A DNA stretch of 64,000 nucleotides from Sipunculus nudus (GCA_026874595.1 CM049321.1:682479-746478); one strand, 5' to 3'; positions 1 through 12,437 are shown, counted from the stretch's first letter. Notes: generated from the letters alone by a model not told the origin. Translations and numbers: made by a program.

Positions 1-1840
1 TGAATCTTGAAATCAGGTCATATTGACCTGTATTCTGTGAGCTATAGGAAAAACCTGATTTTAGCACTGTGAATGTAGGGTGGGCATAAATCGTACTAGA
101 AATTGGCAATGTTAGCCTATATCCTGCAAGATATTTAAAAAAAACATGCATTGAGCACTTTATATCATTTAGATTTGCACAATGTGTTACAGCTGGAACT
201 AGAACCTGCTAATCTGATTAAGATTCTGGGGGGGGGGGGGGGGGTTAAAGATCTTCTTGGAATCCTTAAATAGGGACAATGTGACCTATAATCTGTAAGC
301 TATGTAAAAGAACATGATTTGAGCGGTCTTTGAGTCAGATGGACACAAATCTTAGTATTTGGACGTAGATATTTTGCAAAGATTCTAAGGAGTTCAGAGG
401 GAAAATCTTCTTGAAAACGCTAAACCAGGTCGCTGTAACCTATGTACAAAGGACTATTGGCCAAGGTCATAATTTGGAAGATTTTGGTAATGATTTTGAC
501 AAAGATAAAAGTTCCTGAACCAATTTTTTTACGAGATCATAACATCAATGATTAATACATGTATGTCATCAACTGTATGGCAAATCAAGCTGAGGATCAT
601 GGCCCATTGGCCAGAAGTTGAGGTATTGCGATCCAGTGCTCTATTATATCTGATTTCGGCTTTTCAGTTAGAAAAATAATATAGAATCGAATAGCAGAAG
701 GAATAACGAGAAATAATACGAGAAACAAGGTGTACAATTTTTATATTACAGGATATGAAGTTCCATTTAAATGAAGAAAAATAACACAATCAAGCTTTTA
801 GTAGAGCTAATGTTACATCATGGACGAAAAGGTAATGGAATTAAGTCGACAAATCTTTAGATAAGCAGGCATTTTTTGCAGGATGATATCTTTGTGATGA
901 TAATATGGGTCGTGGAGTGTTGTATAAGGAAGAAAACACAACATTCACACAGCCTCTATAAACTTTTTAAAGCAGGTCACTATGCCCAACTGGAGCCCCA
1001 TTAAACAGACAAAAGACTAATTCAGTCAGAAAAAATAAGGGGTCGGATTCGGAGCAAAATACTTTTTTTATCTCCGTTTTACATGACATATGAAGATATT
1101 CGAACATCAAGATATAGCACGAAATATATAATATCTTCCCCGTGACATTCCCTTATTTTAAATTGCTTCCTGATCATGTATGTACCGAACTGACCCCTGT
1201 ACGATGGTATATATTAAAGGAAGACACTATTTACCAATTGTATTACCATAAAATGGCAAGTCCGAAATAATAAACTCACTATCCGTATCCGTTTACGTAT
1301 TTTTAGGAATTGCATGATTCCGCTGTAGGATTTGTGGATACACCTTCCTTTACCATGCGGTTATTTGAATTAAGTCATTTGCTTTAATTCAGATTAACTG
1401 CTACCTCTACCCAATATATATTATTGTATATAAGATGTTTGTAATGAGCAAGATGAATGTAGTTCAAGAAGAATGTAGTGACGAACACATGCTTCTCACA
1501 AACCATCAAAAACGTTGATCAGGCAGGCCAGTATATCCAACCAAAGTACACATATCACATACGGAAAACAAATGCAGTATAAACATCGATATCGAGCATA
1601 TTACGTTATCATCCCTGTTTTACATGACATAAAAAAAATTCCGACACAAAGAAAACACAAAAATTGTGAAACTAAAAAAACAAGACTCTTTCTTGCATAT
1701 TCCCTTATAATTCCATTATATTTTAAATTGGGAGTAACCATGTACATAACTGTTTGCTTAAATAACATAATACATTATCAACAAAATAAATCATTTTATA
1801 CATAATTGGTACTGAAAAGACCGAACCTACTGGATATTGT
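1..1840. other. AT-rich non-coding DNA with degenerate repeat
   Basis: No convincing gene. Bases 1-450 hold a diverged repeat: phrases resembling gacctgtattctgtgagcta recur near 28, 110, 283 and 432, separated by irregular spacings and a poly-G run at about 229-244. The small open frames here are short and of biased composition. The last part, from about 1850, begins a segment that has a second copy from about 26930. Confidence 0.6.
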
Positions 1841-2170
1841 GGTATTCACAGAAAGTGTCTGTTCTCTTTCCTTTGACCATGTTGTTCTCTCATATCCCTT
1901 GCTTCCACCTGCCATAATACAAATAAGAATACATGACGCAGCTAAACCCGAACCAGGTATGTTTATCCTAAATTAGGAGTTAAAGGAGCCTTATTTGGTA
2001 ACCGGAATAATTAACTAACACAAATTAATTAAGAAGATTTTTTAATGAAACAGAAAAATTATGGTTTTCACAGCATGCATGATATTTTATGGATTGACCC
2101 GTTATCAGTTACTTTGGCATCATGTACCATCTTTTTTTTTTGTTTTAAATAGCAGCAAATTCTATGATTC

Positions 2171-4166
2171 TTAATTAAAAACTTGAAATATAACTCTACT
2201 ATCAAAAGGCTTATTCTTCGTTCCTTCTTCCACTGTCATTGATGAAACAGTACTGGCGTATTTCCTCTTGAAATCTGTAAAAAAGTGAGGTAAATTTCTC
2301 ATGTGTTTGAATTTATCTTAAGGGAACAACGGTACAGTCATGAAAAACGATTGAAGGGAATTATACATACATTCAAAACAGAGAAGATGTTGGTCAATAT
2401 CACAAGACACCGGTGTCCATTGTATTTGATGCCCTTTCACCTCGACTATAGTACAGGGAGGTGACGCAGTGTTCCGCTTAAAATGCCGTGGCATTTCGTG
2501 ATCTGAAATCGATATTTGTAGCTGTTAATTGTTTGTTATTTTAATTAATAGCATTAAGTTTCAAATACGGCGCTAGTACAACGTTGAATGGAATGTTATT
2601 TAATTTCCTTTATTTTGATAACACAAATGCAACTCTAAAATACCATTCTCAAGCATTTTAAAAGACCAGCGTCCTGTCCTCAAACCAACCCAAGTCTCGT
2701 CGCACTTGGACATTTTCGCAGCTCGAGAAACTGCGGATATTGGCTGCACAGTTAAACGTTGGTTTAAAACAGCACATTGCTTGCTCGCTGTTGGCCAGTC
2801 GGTCTTATTACAATATGCCGTTATGCAAATTAGTGCTTTGCGTCGGTTTTCTGTACAAAATCCTCCACATGACCTGCAGCCTAAATGGGATAATAACACT
2901 TACATGAGGGCAAGACATTTCGAATTACATTTTATGTTACACGTACATGTATTACATAAAAATTTAATTCTAAAGTCATCTTTTCCTTTAATTAAGTTAT
3001 TATCATTTATATTATTTGTTTGGTGCCTTGAATTAATCTTCAAACACGTAACATTTATTTATATGTTTTTGTCAGGTATGGCGATTCATTTGTGGATACT
3101 TCAAAAAGTTAAACCATTGACAGAATATGTGGTGGAATTTTTAAAGCTTTTTCTCTACCTGTCCGCTCGCAGACAAATCCAGCCTTATGTTCACAATTGC
3201 GAGAAACATATCCCACAGTTGTGTACCAGACGTGGTATGCTTGGCATTCACCATTGCCACTACTGTGTGTTCCACCTATTTCAGAAAGGGAACAAGCAAG
3301 TTTCCTCGTATCTAGAGAAAAGTACCGACCGAGTAGTAAGGATATTTTTATTTACTAAATAATGTTATTTTTATTTACTCAATTTCCCCAGACGGAATAA
3401 AACGATCAATTATATGTAAAGAGATTTAACTTCGGGGTTATAATTATTTTGCATCACTTACTACTCCAAAGAATATTTCTACACACATGAAAGTGTATGA
3501 TATTGATGACAAATGTTACGTAGAAATACAAATAATAATTTACTTGACAATTCCCCGTTGATCCAGTACCAATTCTTTTCATCAGTTATCTCGAGTCCGA
3601 ACCAAACGGACTTCAGCTTGTGTTTAATCAGTGCATTTATAATTGCAGTGCTATGGTGGTCCTCAAAGTCGACTGGTAAAATTTTCCTTTCCCTGTCACA
3701 GATTGATTTTGCCAGTTTGAATGAATAAACCATTCCATAAGAGGTGGAGTCACCTAGTGTAATTATAAAAACAGCTTTGATAAAGTATATTACATTGACA
3801 GTAGATATAGCACTTGATGACTTATTAAGCTCCATTCTTCAAGAAAATGTACATTATACTATCGCGAGCGAAATGAAGTAGTTCATTTATGAAAAAGAAT
3901 AATTTTAAGGCGCCAATCAGATCAAATTATTCGCGGATACTGCTTTTCTACATATAAAACTATACATTATCTATTCATTAACATACAACAATTTCAGAAA
4001 TATCTACACCAGCATATATTTTATGTTGATATATATATATATTTCTCACTTTCTTTATGTTTATTAATAAAGTTGTTTTATTCTCACCCAAGGTAGTCAC
4101 ATCTGCAAATGCGACATGTATGGCATGTATGAATAAATGAGGAAATGTTGTTAAGAGACCCCTCAT
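2171..4166 (-). CDS. Secreted protein with two C-type lectin-like domains (six exons)
   Basis: Exons on the minus strand: 4166-4088, 3753-3544, 3311-3159, 2880-2644, 2502-2371 and 2274-2171 (stop TAA at 2173-2171). All five introns are GT-AG and phase 1, and the exons sum to 915 nt (304 residues plus stop) with no internal stop. Exon 1 encodes a hydrophobic signal peptide beginning MRGLLTTF. Exons 2-3 form CTLD1: KLAKSIC, SVWFGLEI (the WIGL-type core), NWYWINGE, then GEC...RNC...FVCE. Exon 4 starts with a Cys-rich linker (GCRSCGGFC) and the first half of CTLD2 (CDETWVGL); exon 5 completes it (CTIVEV, WTPVSCD, LLCFE). Exon 6 is a short basic/serine-rich tail. Neither CTLD shows an EPN or QPD sugar-binding triplet, so calcium-dependent sugar binding is doubtful. 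No transmembrane segment was seen, so secretion is inferred. The family role in molluscs is usually immune recognition; the specific ligand is unknown. Three decayed relatives lie in this window. The 5' UTR and promoter were not resolved. Confidence 0.82.
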
Positions 4167-4169
4167 AGT

Positions 4170-5930
4170 AATCTAGATATTTTTCCAGCCGTCATGAACT
4201 GATGGTGGTTGGAGCTCGCGTCTAGGCTGACGGGATAAAACACTTTTGCTTACATTGTTATAGACTACCTCTGACAGGAAGTCATATGATATTTTCCTTT
4301 GAAATTGGGTAATTTTAACTGATGGAAAACAATTAGCCAAGGAAAAAGGGGGGAATTGCCCTAGTCATCGGACTTGTTTTATAATTGTTATCTAAATAAC
4401 AGCTGGTCGTTTTATTTGTGTATTAAGCAACAATGCATTATCATTTATATTCCCCCTCATTCTATTTTTCTCCGTCTGTTTCTCTCTTCACACAAACAAA
4501 CAAAATAAAAAGAATACTAACGGAGCATTACATTTGTATAAACGTCATCAGAAACAGATATGTCCCTGTGTTCTAAGGAATCAGAACTACTCTTGTTATA
4601 TTACTTTTTCCACATCCTATGAAACCAAGCCAAAGAAAACAACGATTTACTAAATTATAATACATAGTGTTTGCACAGTGCTGTACAATGAGTGTAGTTC
4701 CATTTTTTATATATATTATATGTATTATTACATAATATATTTTATTTCATCAAATATACAATGCCATATTGAATGACAAGTTGGGCCGCTAGCGGAATTT
4801 TGTTGCTTAGGCAACCTTTGTGGAAGAATTATTGTTGTAATAATCATAATATAACATATTACTGTATTAATATAAATCATAATGGGGCATTTTATTTTTT
4901 TGACACATGTTGTCCGACAATTACCACTTGGAACTGGGTATATATCAACTCAGGAAGAAACTGATATAAAAACCGACATGCATTTAAGCAGTTTTACAAG
5001 ATCATTATCAAATGACATATGTGAACAGTCAAAGTAATGAATATAGTATTATAGTCAATAATCGTTTTCAGTTGACTTTGTTATCTTAGGTAACCAGATC
5101 ATTATTTTATTAACACAGACAAGTGTCAATTATCCCCTGCCAGACGTATTCCATCATCAGGAAGAAAACACTTGCTGTGTTTATTATGTAAACCTTATTA
5201 TGTAAACCTTTTAATGTAAAGACAAACTCTTTAATATTTAATCTAAGGAAAAAATGGCTTAAATAAGAAAGCTACATGAGTAACTCCCTTTATTAGACTT
5301 TCTATAATTACAATATATAATTAAGACATATTCCTTTACTTTAAGCTCAGAAAATAATACCTTTGTATGAGAAGCGATGTTTATAATATGCCTGTAATCC
5401 AAGTTAATAATAGATGACAAATGCTAATATAATTACCAAATGGTGGTCTTCACAGTTATTTTGTTAATTTAGCGTTTTCCATTTACCTTGGACCTCACGT
5501 ATGCAAAAATGTCTTGTGTAGGAATATATTTATTAGAGTGAACTTATGGCCCAATGTTTCTGATTAAATCTAAGTCTAAATCTTCACAACAATAAGTTCA
5601 AATGTATCATCACTATCACACTTGCAATAACTTTTAAGCTAGTATATGCAGGCTCGATATTACAAGGATTGTAATCACAGATTATTTAGCAGCCAAGCTT
5701 TTCTTTCAGGATTAAAGAAAATGTACATCCATTTATATCATTAATATATGTTTGCTTTGCTCGAAAATGACAAAACGTTTCAGGTAAACATAAGTATGCT
5801 GACAAAATAAAGAACAGTTTCAAGTATACCTTTGTAGATCCATTTCTTTATTTTAGTGTACGTTTCAACAGAGATAACTGAAATGCGTCAGGGATAATAG
5901 GATTGGCGTGGGAAACTACGTGTCTTTGAT
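4170..5930. other. AT-rich intergenic DNA, part of the duplicated segment
   Basis: No gene called. Bases 4955-5100 match 32665-32800 on the same strand, and 5570-5680 match about 33030-33130. The position matching the candidate signal exon at 32733 has ATG at about 5039 but an in-frame TAG five codons later, so it is not coding here. A short direct repeat (ttatgtaaacctt) occurs at 5183-5215. Confidence 0.5.
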
Positions 5931-5938
5931 GGTTTTCT

Positions 5939-6740
5939 TTGATGATGATCACAGTTGGCAAATACTGTTGTGTTAATCTTAAGAAACTGTCACAAATATT
6001 TTCCAAAACGCATAGCCCTGGCTACACTTGCATTAATTCCAATCTGTCCTACATCCACACAGCTGGAATCAGCCTACTCAATCTTATGGTGTGTGTGGAT
6101 TTAACCGTGACTCCTGATCACATGAACCTTCTGGAATGTGATTCCGTGTACATAACACGACTCAGAGTGCGTAAACAAAAAGACCTAGAAACACTTGATG
6201 TTTATAAATACTGAAGCGGTAACCTTAACATCCACAAGTGCGAAACTCCTCTCTCGGCCATCGCCGATGATGTAGTTTCTGCTCTCAATAAACATATCAC
6301 AACCGGTGTTGTGTCAATGTCCATTCGACTCCACCAGCCATCACTGCCGTGCCGTAAACTCATTCTTTGTAATAACCAGTATCCAATTATCAGCATGACA
6401 ACTGCATATGTTCAATCGAGTGAGACTATCAGCGAATGTGCTAAGTCAAGGTCTGCGCTCAGATTTACCATGGTTGATAACAATCAACCACTCACGAATC
6501 CGACGTGAGCCTCGCTGGCGCCCTCAGACCTTGACACTTGACAAACTGGAAAAACGTCCCTCTCGACAAAGCACTCACTGGCTTGTTACAACGTGGTGAT
6601 CGGATTCCTGATAATCTCCAACAATCTGATAGACTGTGTCCTGATAATCTGTCTCAAAACATCTTACGTTTCACCTCCTGACATAAGCTGTGGCCTACCT
6701 ATCGCCTTACAGTATAATCTTGACCTGTCACTCTGTGCGT
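5939..6740 (+). other. Unidentified, less AT-rich patch (possible old coding or TE remnant)
   Basis: Base composition is clearly more GC-rich than the surroundings. Short open frames run in several phases (for example 5939-6214, and 6311-6599), but none is long and I recognise no domain. The change of frame every 100-250 bases suggests a decayed coding region, perhaps from a transposon. It is followed by a long (TA)n run at 6785-6860. Confidence 0.3.
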
Positions 6741-6781
6741 GAAAACTTAATGGGTATGCCACCTTTGAAGACTTAGTGTGA

Positions 6782-6784
<3 letters not shown>

Positions 6785-6860
<76 letters not shown>
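6785..6860. repeat. (TA)n microsatellite
   Basis: About 76 bases of uninterrupted TA dinucleotides. Confidence 0.95.
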
Positions 6861-6861
<1 letters not shown>

Positions 6862-7254
6862 GCCGTTTCTCTATGTCTCTTTAAAGTCTATATTGATAAA
6901 TCAAATCGTCCAATCATTTAAATTAACACAGAAATTATATGTACTCGTTTGTGTGTGTATCACAGTCTTCTGGTTAGGCCTACCGAGCGCTCAACCATGG
7001 TGTGTACCGACTGTTAAAAATCTCACCGGACATTCAGTCTCACGATCTCCTTGCTTGGAGTCTTGTGCTCTATCTACCCCTAGACCACAAAAACCAGTTC
7101 TCTTTTTGCGTTTTCGTGTGCTTGTCCTTTCCTGCGAAATTTTTACATTGTAATTGTATAATCCCAATGTCTGACACTACCATACTCACTGTTATACCAA
7201 CACTACTATCGGAGTTACGAATATGTTGTATGTAAATAAGTAAGTAATATATAA

Positions 7255-7304
<50 letters not shown>

Positions 7305-7375
7305 ATATATACATACAACGATTCAGCATTACTACACTATCATATGTACATAATGGATACATTTAAGAAGATAGA
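7255..7375 (-). repeat. (TA)n microsatellite with attached dispersed repeat
   Basis: A (TA)n run at about 7255-7311 is followed by a block of about 65 bases (to 7375) whose reverse complement recurs at 17053-17120, also beside a (TA)n run. Shared words include cttcttaaatgtatccat and gtgtagtaatgc. This looks like a dispersed, microsatellite-associated element. Confidence 0.7.
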
Positions 7376-7889
7376 ATTAAAGATGGAGCATTTTATTGAC
7401 ATCTCATTATTCAGGCTTTTCATACTGATATTGGTATTGGTCTTGTTCTCGGTGCGCTGGGAAGAATTTGCTCGCTACAGTTGATCACTCTATGTAACCT
7501 GTAATTAGCGTTAGTGTTCGTGTTGTGGAAGGGTCTGTTTTGCGGAAGTAATGTTAAACATATTATCCAGGCAAAAAAATGGGATGAAATAAAATTAGAT
7601 GACATGGGGAAATGAGAAAAAAATATATGTGTCTGATTAAAGGTACACTTAATGAGAATACGTTCCTGAGACGGCAGGTAATCAAAAAGACTTCATTCTG
7701 AGGGAAGGGGAGATGTTCCATTACAAAAAATGTAAGAGCTATATTCATGTAAAAAATCTCCGGTAATTATATATATGTGTGTCTGTGTGTGTGTGTGTGT
7801 GTAACCTGCTCCAGATAGTATACTAATGGTTGTTGTTATATATGCATGTATTATATTTATGTTGTTAAACTCGAGACAGGTATACTATA

Positions 7890-7893
7890 ATAT
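7890..7893. repeat. Target-site duplication ATAT (left)
   Basis: ATAT immediately outside the left LTR equals ATAT at 14902-14905 outside the right LTR. A 5-bp reading (AATAT) is possible if the last A of the LTR is assigned to the target. Confidence 0.75.
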
Positions 7894-8194
7894 TGTGGTA
7901 AAACTGGACTTACCAGTATTCTTCTTTGGGATGGCCTAGCTGGTAACAAGAAGTGGTAGAAGTCTTGTACGAAGATTTCCCTGTCTGGTTCACAGAATAA
8001 GCACTGTTCAGTCAAGTCTCTAAAGGGTTGCTCGACCGTATTCGGAAAAACAAACCTTCGCTGAGACTGTATGACTAAAACTGACCCCGATCCTTACTTT
8101 CACAGGGCTATATTATCCACGGGGAACTACCCCGACTAAGGGGACCATCTCCACATAGTGGAACGATCCCAGCCTGCCTGTTGAGTTTACTACA
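7894..8194 (-). repeat. 3' LTR of element 1
   Basis: 301 bases, TG...CA on either strand. It matches 14601-14901 at 300 of 301 positions by eye. For the minus-strand element this copy lies downstream of the coding region. Confidence 0.95.
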
Positions 8195-8208
8195 CTACCT
8201 CCCTCCGG
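8195..8208 (-). other. Polypurine tract of element 1
   Basis: On the minus strand the bases just before the 3' LTR read ccggagggaggtag, the purine-rich primer for plus-strand DNA synthesis. Confidence 0.75.
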
Positions 8209-8340
8209 GCTGTCTGCGTCCTCGAAACAGCTTCTGTAAGGTGATCCGGTGCGAAACAGGGAGGCAGTGTTGTCGGGTGACACATCACGAAAGTCCACAA
8301 CGAAACGGGTGAAGACCCGTAAGAGAGACCGTTAGACGGC

Positions 8341-9859
8341 TTAACTAAGGAAACGTGCGGTAGGTTTGCTCACCCTACCACTTCGGGTCCTACGCGCATT
8401 TCCCGATTCTATCTCAGATTGGTTTAGGCCGCAATCTGTAGATGGATTATCATCTCTCTGTATTGGTTCAGACAAAGCAGGTGGACTAGCTGCTGCACGC
8501 TTCTCTTCCCCAGCGAACAGGCTACTACGAACCTTGTTAACCCATTGGGGAACAAGGTCACCTTGGTATTTCTTCAGGCGGTCGTGGTGCACGACTTGTC
8601 GACCTCTCTGGCTTTGGATTCTGTACAAGACTGGACCAATGCTTTGCACTACAACAAATGGCCTAATCCATGGTGGCTGCAATTTTGGGCTACGCCCTTT
8701 CACTTTGGTAGAATCCAGCATATCTACAAGGTCACCAACATCGAAATTAGAGTTGACGCTCCTTAAGTCGTGGTGACGCTTCCGATATGCTTGGGCCTGT
8801 TTCAGTTGACTGCGAGCAAGGTCGTGGACTCGCTGTAGATCTTCACCAACCTTCTCAATGTAGTCCTCAGGTCCGAGAGGATCTTGATTAACGGTGGCAG
8901 TCTTGGTGCTCAGGTTAAGGGGGTTGGTACACTTCCCGTCCCAGCATTAACTTATTTGGGGTAAACCCAGTACACCTATTGACACTGCTGCGGTAAGCGG
9001 AAGCCAGCAGGTCAAGACGTTCGTCCCAGTCTCGTTGATCCCGGTTTACATAGCACCTTATCATTTGCAGGAGCGTACGGTTGAACCGTTCCACCTGCCC
9101 ATTGGATGAAGGATGGTAAGGGGTAGTGCGAGTCTTCGTGATGCCATACAGTTGACAAAGGCGCTAGAATAGCCCACTCTCAAAGTTACGACCCTGATCC
9201 GTGTGGATTTCTAGAGGCGCCCCAAATCGGGTAAGGAACCCGTGCAGCAGCCCCCTAGCAGTACTCTCAGCACTTTGGTCAGGTAGAGCTCGGAGTTCGA
9301 CCCACTTCGTAAATTGATCGATCATCACTAGGATGTATTTATTGCCAGAGTAGGAGGGAGGGAAGGGTCCAAGGATATCAAGGTGTATCCGATCCATGGG
9401 CGACCCAGCGTGAAAACTTTGCAATGGAGCACGCTTAGTCATACATGCCTTCTTGTTGGAGATACAGGTTCCACATCGAGACACGTATCGGCGAATGTAT
9501 TCCCTCATCCCATACCACTCATATCGTTGTTTTACTCTTGCTGTCGTTTTATCAATTCCTAGGTGCCCTGAACCTTTGGCATCGTGGGAAGCTACTAATA
9601 TCTCATCCTTCAACAGTTGCGGTACTAAGGGTTTCAAGCTACTACCCACTGCAGTATTTTCCCATCGATAATACAATACTCCATTTTGTCTCTCAATCTG
9701 AGACCAGCAAGTCCAATACTTCCTGACAACCGGGCTCTCTAACATGACTGCTTCCCTAGATGGTAATTTATCTTGTTCCATCCATGCGTGAAGAACCTTG
9801 AGGTCTGGATCCTGCATCTGCATATCTCGAAGTTCACTACAGGAATACTGGCGGCCCAA
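8341..9859 (-). pseudogene. Integrase and C-terminal region of element 1 pol (one nonsense codon)
   Basis: Integrase inserts the cDNA into the host genome. The N-terminal zinc finger is visible as SGHLG and CGTCISNKK (HHCC pattern) near 9530-9470. The catalytic core has a first Asp in LDILGPF and a second in HTDQGRNFE. An in-frame TAG at 9166-9164 interrupts just after this, but the same frame stays open afterwards through the motif TPYHPSSNGQVERF, which carries the catalytic Glu. The tail (ending near 8341) has a GPY/F-like module (WIRPFVVVQSIGPVLYRI). No chromodomain was recognised. The frame differs from that of the RNase H part upstream, giving a frameshift around 9850. Confidence 0.88.
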
Positions 9860-10746
9860 CTGTCTGAAGTGTTGGAATTTTCTGTGGAGGCAGTAACTTG
9901 AGCAACTGCTCGGATTGACAGAGGAACAACGTCATCAACGTCTTCATCAAACCTGGCCCATTGTTCATGTAGCTTTTGGCAGTGTTTACAACCTCTACAG
10001 GGCAATGATTGGAGATCCCTTCCAGCCTGGTAGCAGTCGCACTGATCATCATCAGGAAAACCTTGCCGACTCAAAGCATCTGCATTGCCGTGTCTCTTAC
10101 CAGCCCGATGTTCCAGAACAAAGGAGAACTGACTTAGGTATTCAAGCCAGCGGGCAAGTTGTCCTTGGGGTGCTTTAAACCTGAATAACCAAGTCAGACT
10201 ATTATAATCGGTTCGAACCACAAACTCTCTGTTGAGTAGGTAATGTCGGAACTGTTGGGTAGCCTTCACCACGGCCAAGAGTTCTCGCCGTGTTACACAA
10301 TATCGTTGGTGTGCAGGTTCAAGTCGCCAGCTGGCGTAAGCAATGACACGCTCCTCCCCATTTTGCACTTGGGATAGAACAGCACCGACACTTATGTCAG
10401 AAGCATCCGTATCAAGGATAAATAAATCTGTTGAGTTGGGGTAAGACAGTATGGGGGCACTGGTTAATCTAGACTTCAGTTCCCGGAAAGCACTTTCTTC
10501 CGCATCTGCAAACTGAAACTCTTTCCCCTTTGCTAACAAGTCAGTCAATGGTGCGGCAATCTGTGCAAAACTAGGCACAAATCTCCGGTAGTAGTTGCAG
10601 AGCCCGAGAAAAGACTGCACATCCTTAACTGATTGTAATGGTGGCCAATTACGGACGTCTGTCACTAACCCTGGATCGGTTTCAATACCATGATTGCTGA
10701 CGATATGACCAAGGAATTTGACTTCCTTTTGCAGCAGCTGACACTT
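9739..10746 (-). pseudogene. RT thumb and RNase H region of element 1 pol
   Basis: Continues the polymerase after a frame change. The segment FLGLCNYYRRFVPSFAQI is the usual start of the connection region after gypsy RT. RNase H follows, with ILDTDASDISVGAVL, the ELLAVVKA helix, RTDYNSLTWL and GNADALSR, which carry its acidic active-site residues. A run of Cys (CDCYQAGRDLQSLPCRGCKHC) lies between RNase H and integrase. The upstream frame is lost at about 10749, where a Lys-Cys codon pair seems to be short by one base. A second shift at about 9850 separates it from integrase. Confidence 0.88.
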
Positions 10747-12437
10747 TTAGGTTTAATCCGCAAATTATACTCGCTAAACCTGTCTAGCACAGCTGACAGT
10801 CGATCCAAATGTTCATTGAAGGTCTTGCCTAAAACGATTACATCATCTAGATAGACTAACAGTGTTTCCCATTGCAGTCCTCTTAATGCCAGCTCCATGG
10901 CCCTTTGGAATGTTGCAGGAGCCCCACAGAGTCCGAACGGCATACGGGTGTACTCAAACAGGCCCTGTTTTGTAATAAAAGCCGTTTTATGTCGGTCTTT
11001 TGGGTCTACTTTAATCTGCCAATATCCACTCTGAAGGTCCAAAGTAGAGAACCACTGAGATCCGCTCAAAGTGTCCAAGCATTCATCAATTTTGGGCAGT
11101 GGGTATGCATCCTTGATTGTTACGTCGTTGAGTCGACGATAATCAATGCACCACCTAACTCCCCCATCCTTCTTCCTTACTAAACAAACAGGGGAACTCC
11201 ATTCTGATGCAGAAGGCACAACAACACCCGTATCTAACATAGCCTGGAGATGGGTATCCACTTCCCCTTGAAACCCCACAGGTGTCCTACGGGCCGGTTG
11301 GCGAACTGGCCTGGCATCTCCAGTAGGTATCCGATGTTGTATCAACGGGAAACATCCTAGATCGAAGTCCCCGGCAGAAAATGTGCCATTATACTTCTGA
11401 AGGAGTCCAGCAAGTTGTGTAATTTCTGTTTGAGTTAAATATTCACTCGATTTAATACATAAATCTTGCAGATGTTTTGGCAAGTCTTGGACATCGATGG
11501 GCCTTCCGGAATCAGAAGTACTTGTTGTAGACAAGTGACGTACTGAGTGGCAATACTTCCCCTCCCCCTCTCGGGATAGAATGGTTGGTTTTTCCGCGGG
11601 TGGTTCTTGAGTAACCACCTCCCTCCGAGAGTGGTTCATCTCCTCAAGTAGGTCACCGGCAAAGAAATGTCCCAGTGTGGTGTACTTAGGCAAGGTGACG
11701 TCACTGTCAGTGGCATTACATATGCAAACGGGTATTACATCTGTCATACTGACAAAAACCCGAGCAACTAACAGCCCATCACATAGTACTTCTGGTTCCA
11801 TTACCGCTTCCTGCAGGTCCGGGGCAGATGCACTTTTAACCTCCGCAATAACCTGTGATCTGGCAGGACCAGTAGTCTTTCTTGCGAGTTGTGCCCCAGT
11901 AATACTATGTACGGACCCATCTGGCAACATCAGCTTTGGGGGTAAAGGCTTTCCTCCCATCAGCATTCCTCCCCTGGCACGGACCGTAATATCGGCTTCT
12001 AGGAGGAAATCGAGTCCTACAAGTAGGTCATCACTAATTGGGGCTACATGGACCTTCCAGTTTATGGTTTGACCGTCTACTGTCAGTTTCACGGGAACTC
12101 CTGCCCGACCATCCATATAGCTATCCTGTGCAGCATTTTTCACCTTTACCTCATTTCCGTTTCTCCTAGGGTCCAATCCAATTTGTTGACATATGTGGCT
12201 GGATAGAATGGTAACTTCAGCCCCAGTGTCCACAATGGCATCGATTGTATGATCATTCACTTGCAATGACAACAGAAGGACTGGGCCCCTGCGAATAGTC
12301 CGGTTCACGTTCATAATTGTATCGAATCCGTCCTCACATGGATCCTGACCCATTTGATCTCGGGGGACTGGAGATGGGTCTAGAGCCCCAGCCCCTACAC
12401 GTTTCCCGGAGGTGCAGGACTTGGTGACCTCCGACAT
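10665..12437 (-). CDS. Protease and reverse transcriptase region of element 1 pol (partial)
   Basis: The aspartic protease core is DAIVDTGAEVTILSS (about residues 68-82 of this frame). Reverse transcriptase follows after a linker: RWCIDYRRLN, LDLQSGYWQIKVD (catalytic Asp), MPFGLCGAPATFQRAM and the YLDDVIVLG box. The frame overlaps the end of gag by 43 bases in the -1 phase, the arrangement expected if pol is made by ribosomal frameshifting. The last roughly 28 residues (SVSCCKRKS onward) are out-of-frame sequence after a one-base loss near 10749. Confidence 0.92.
   Translation of the reverse strand: MSEVTKSCTSGKRVGAGALDPSPVPRDQMGQDPCEDGFDTIMNVNRTIRRGPVLLLSLQVNDHTIDAIVDTGAEVTILSSHICQQIGLDPRRNGNEVKVKNAAQDSYMDGRAGVPVKLTVDGQTINWKVHVAPISDDLLVGLDFLLEADITVRARGGMLMGGKPLPPKLMLPDGSVHSITGAQLARKTTGPARSQVIAEVKSASAPDLQEAVMEPEVLCDGLLVARVFVSMTDVIPVCICNATDSDVTLPKYTTLGHFFAGDLLEEMNHSRREVVTQEPPAEKPTILSREGEGKYCHSVRHLSTTSTSDSGRPIDVQDLPKHLQDLCIKSSEYLTQTEITQLAGLLQKYNGTFSAGDFDLGCFPLIQHRIPTGDARPVRQPARRTPVGFQGEVDTHLQAMLDTGVVVPSASEWSSPVCLVRKKDGGVRWCIDYRRLNDVTIKDAYPLPKIDECLDTLSGSQWFSTLDLQSGYWQIKVDPKDRHKTAFITKQGLFEYTRMPFGLCGAPATFQRAMELALRGLQWETLLVYLDDVIVLGKTFNEHLDRLSAVLDRFSEYNLRIKPKSVSCCKRKSNSLVISSAIMVLKPIQG

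Noticed and set aside
2706-3362. A 218-codon plus-strand frame
   Set aside because: It lies opposite three exons of the minus-strand lectin gene, whose CTLD motifs and splice sites are clear; the plus frame has no domain.
5939-6599. Overlapping open frames as a possible gene
   Set aside because: Kept only as an unidentified remnant: frames are short, shift often and match no family I recognise.
7070-7318. Open frames rich in Tyr-Ile or Leu-Ser (also at 16432-17097, 25369-25836, 32155-32466, 49387-49651)
   Set aside because: They are translations of (TA)n and (CT)n microsatellites, not proteins.
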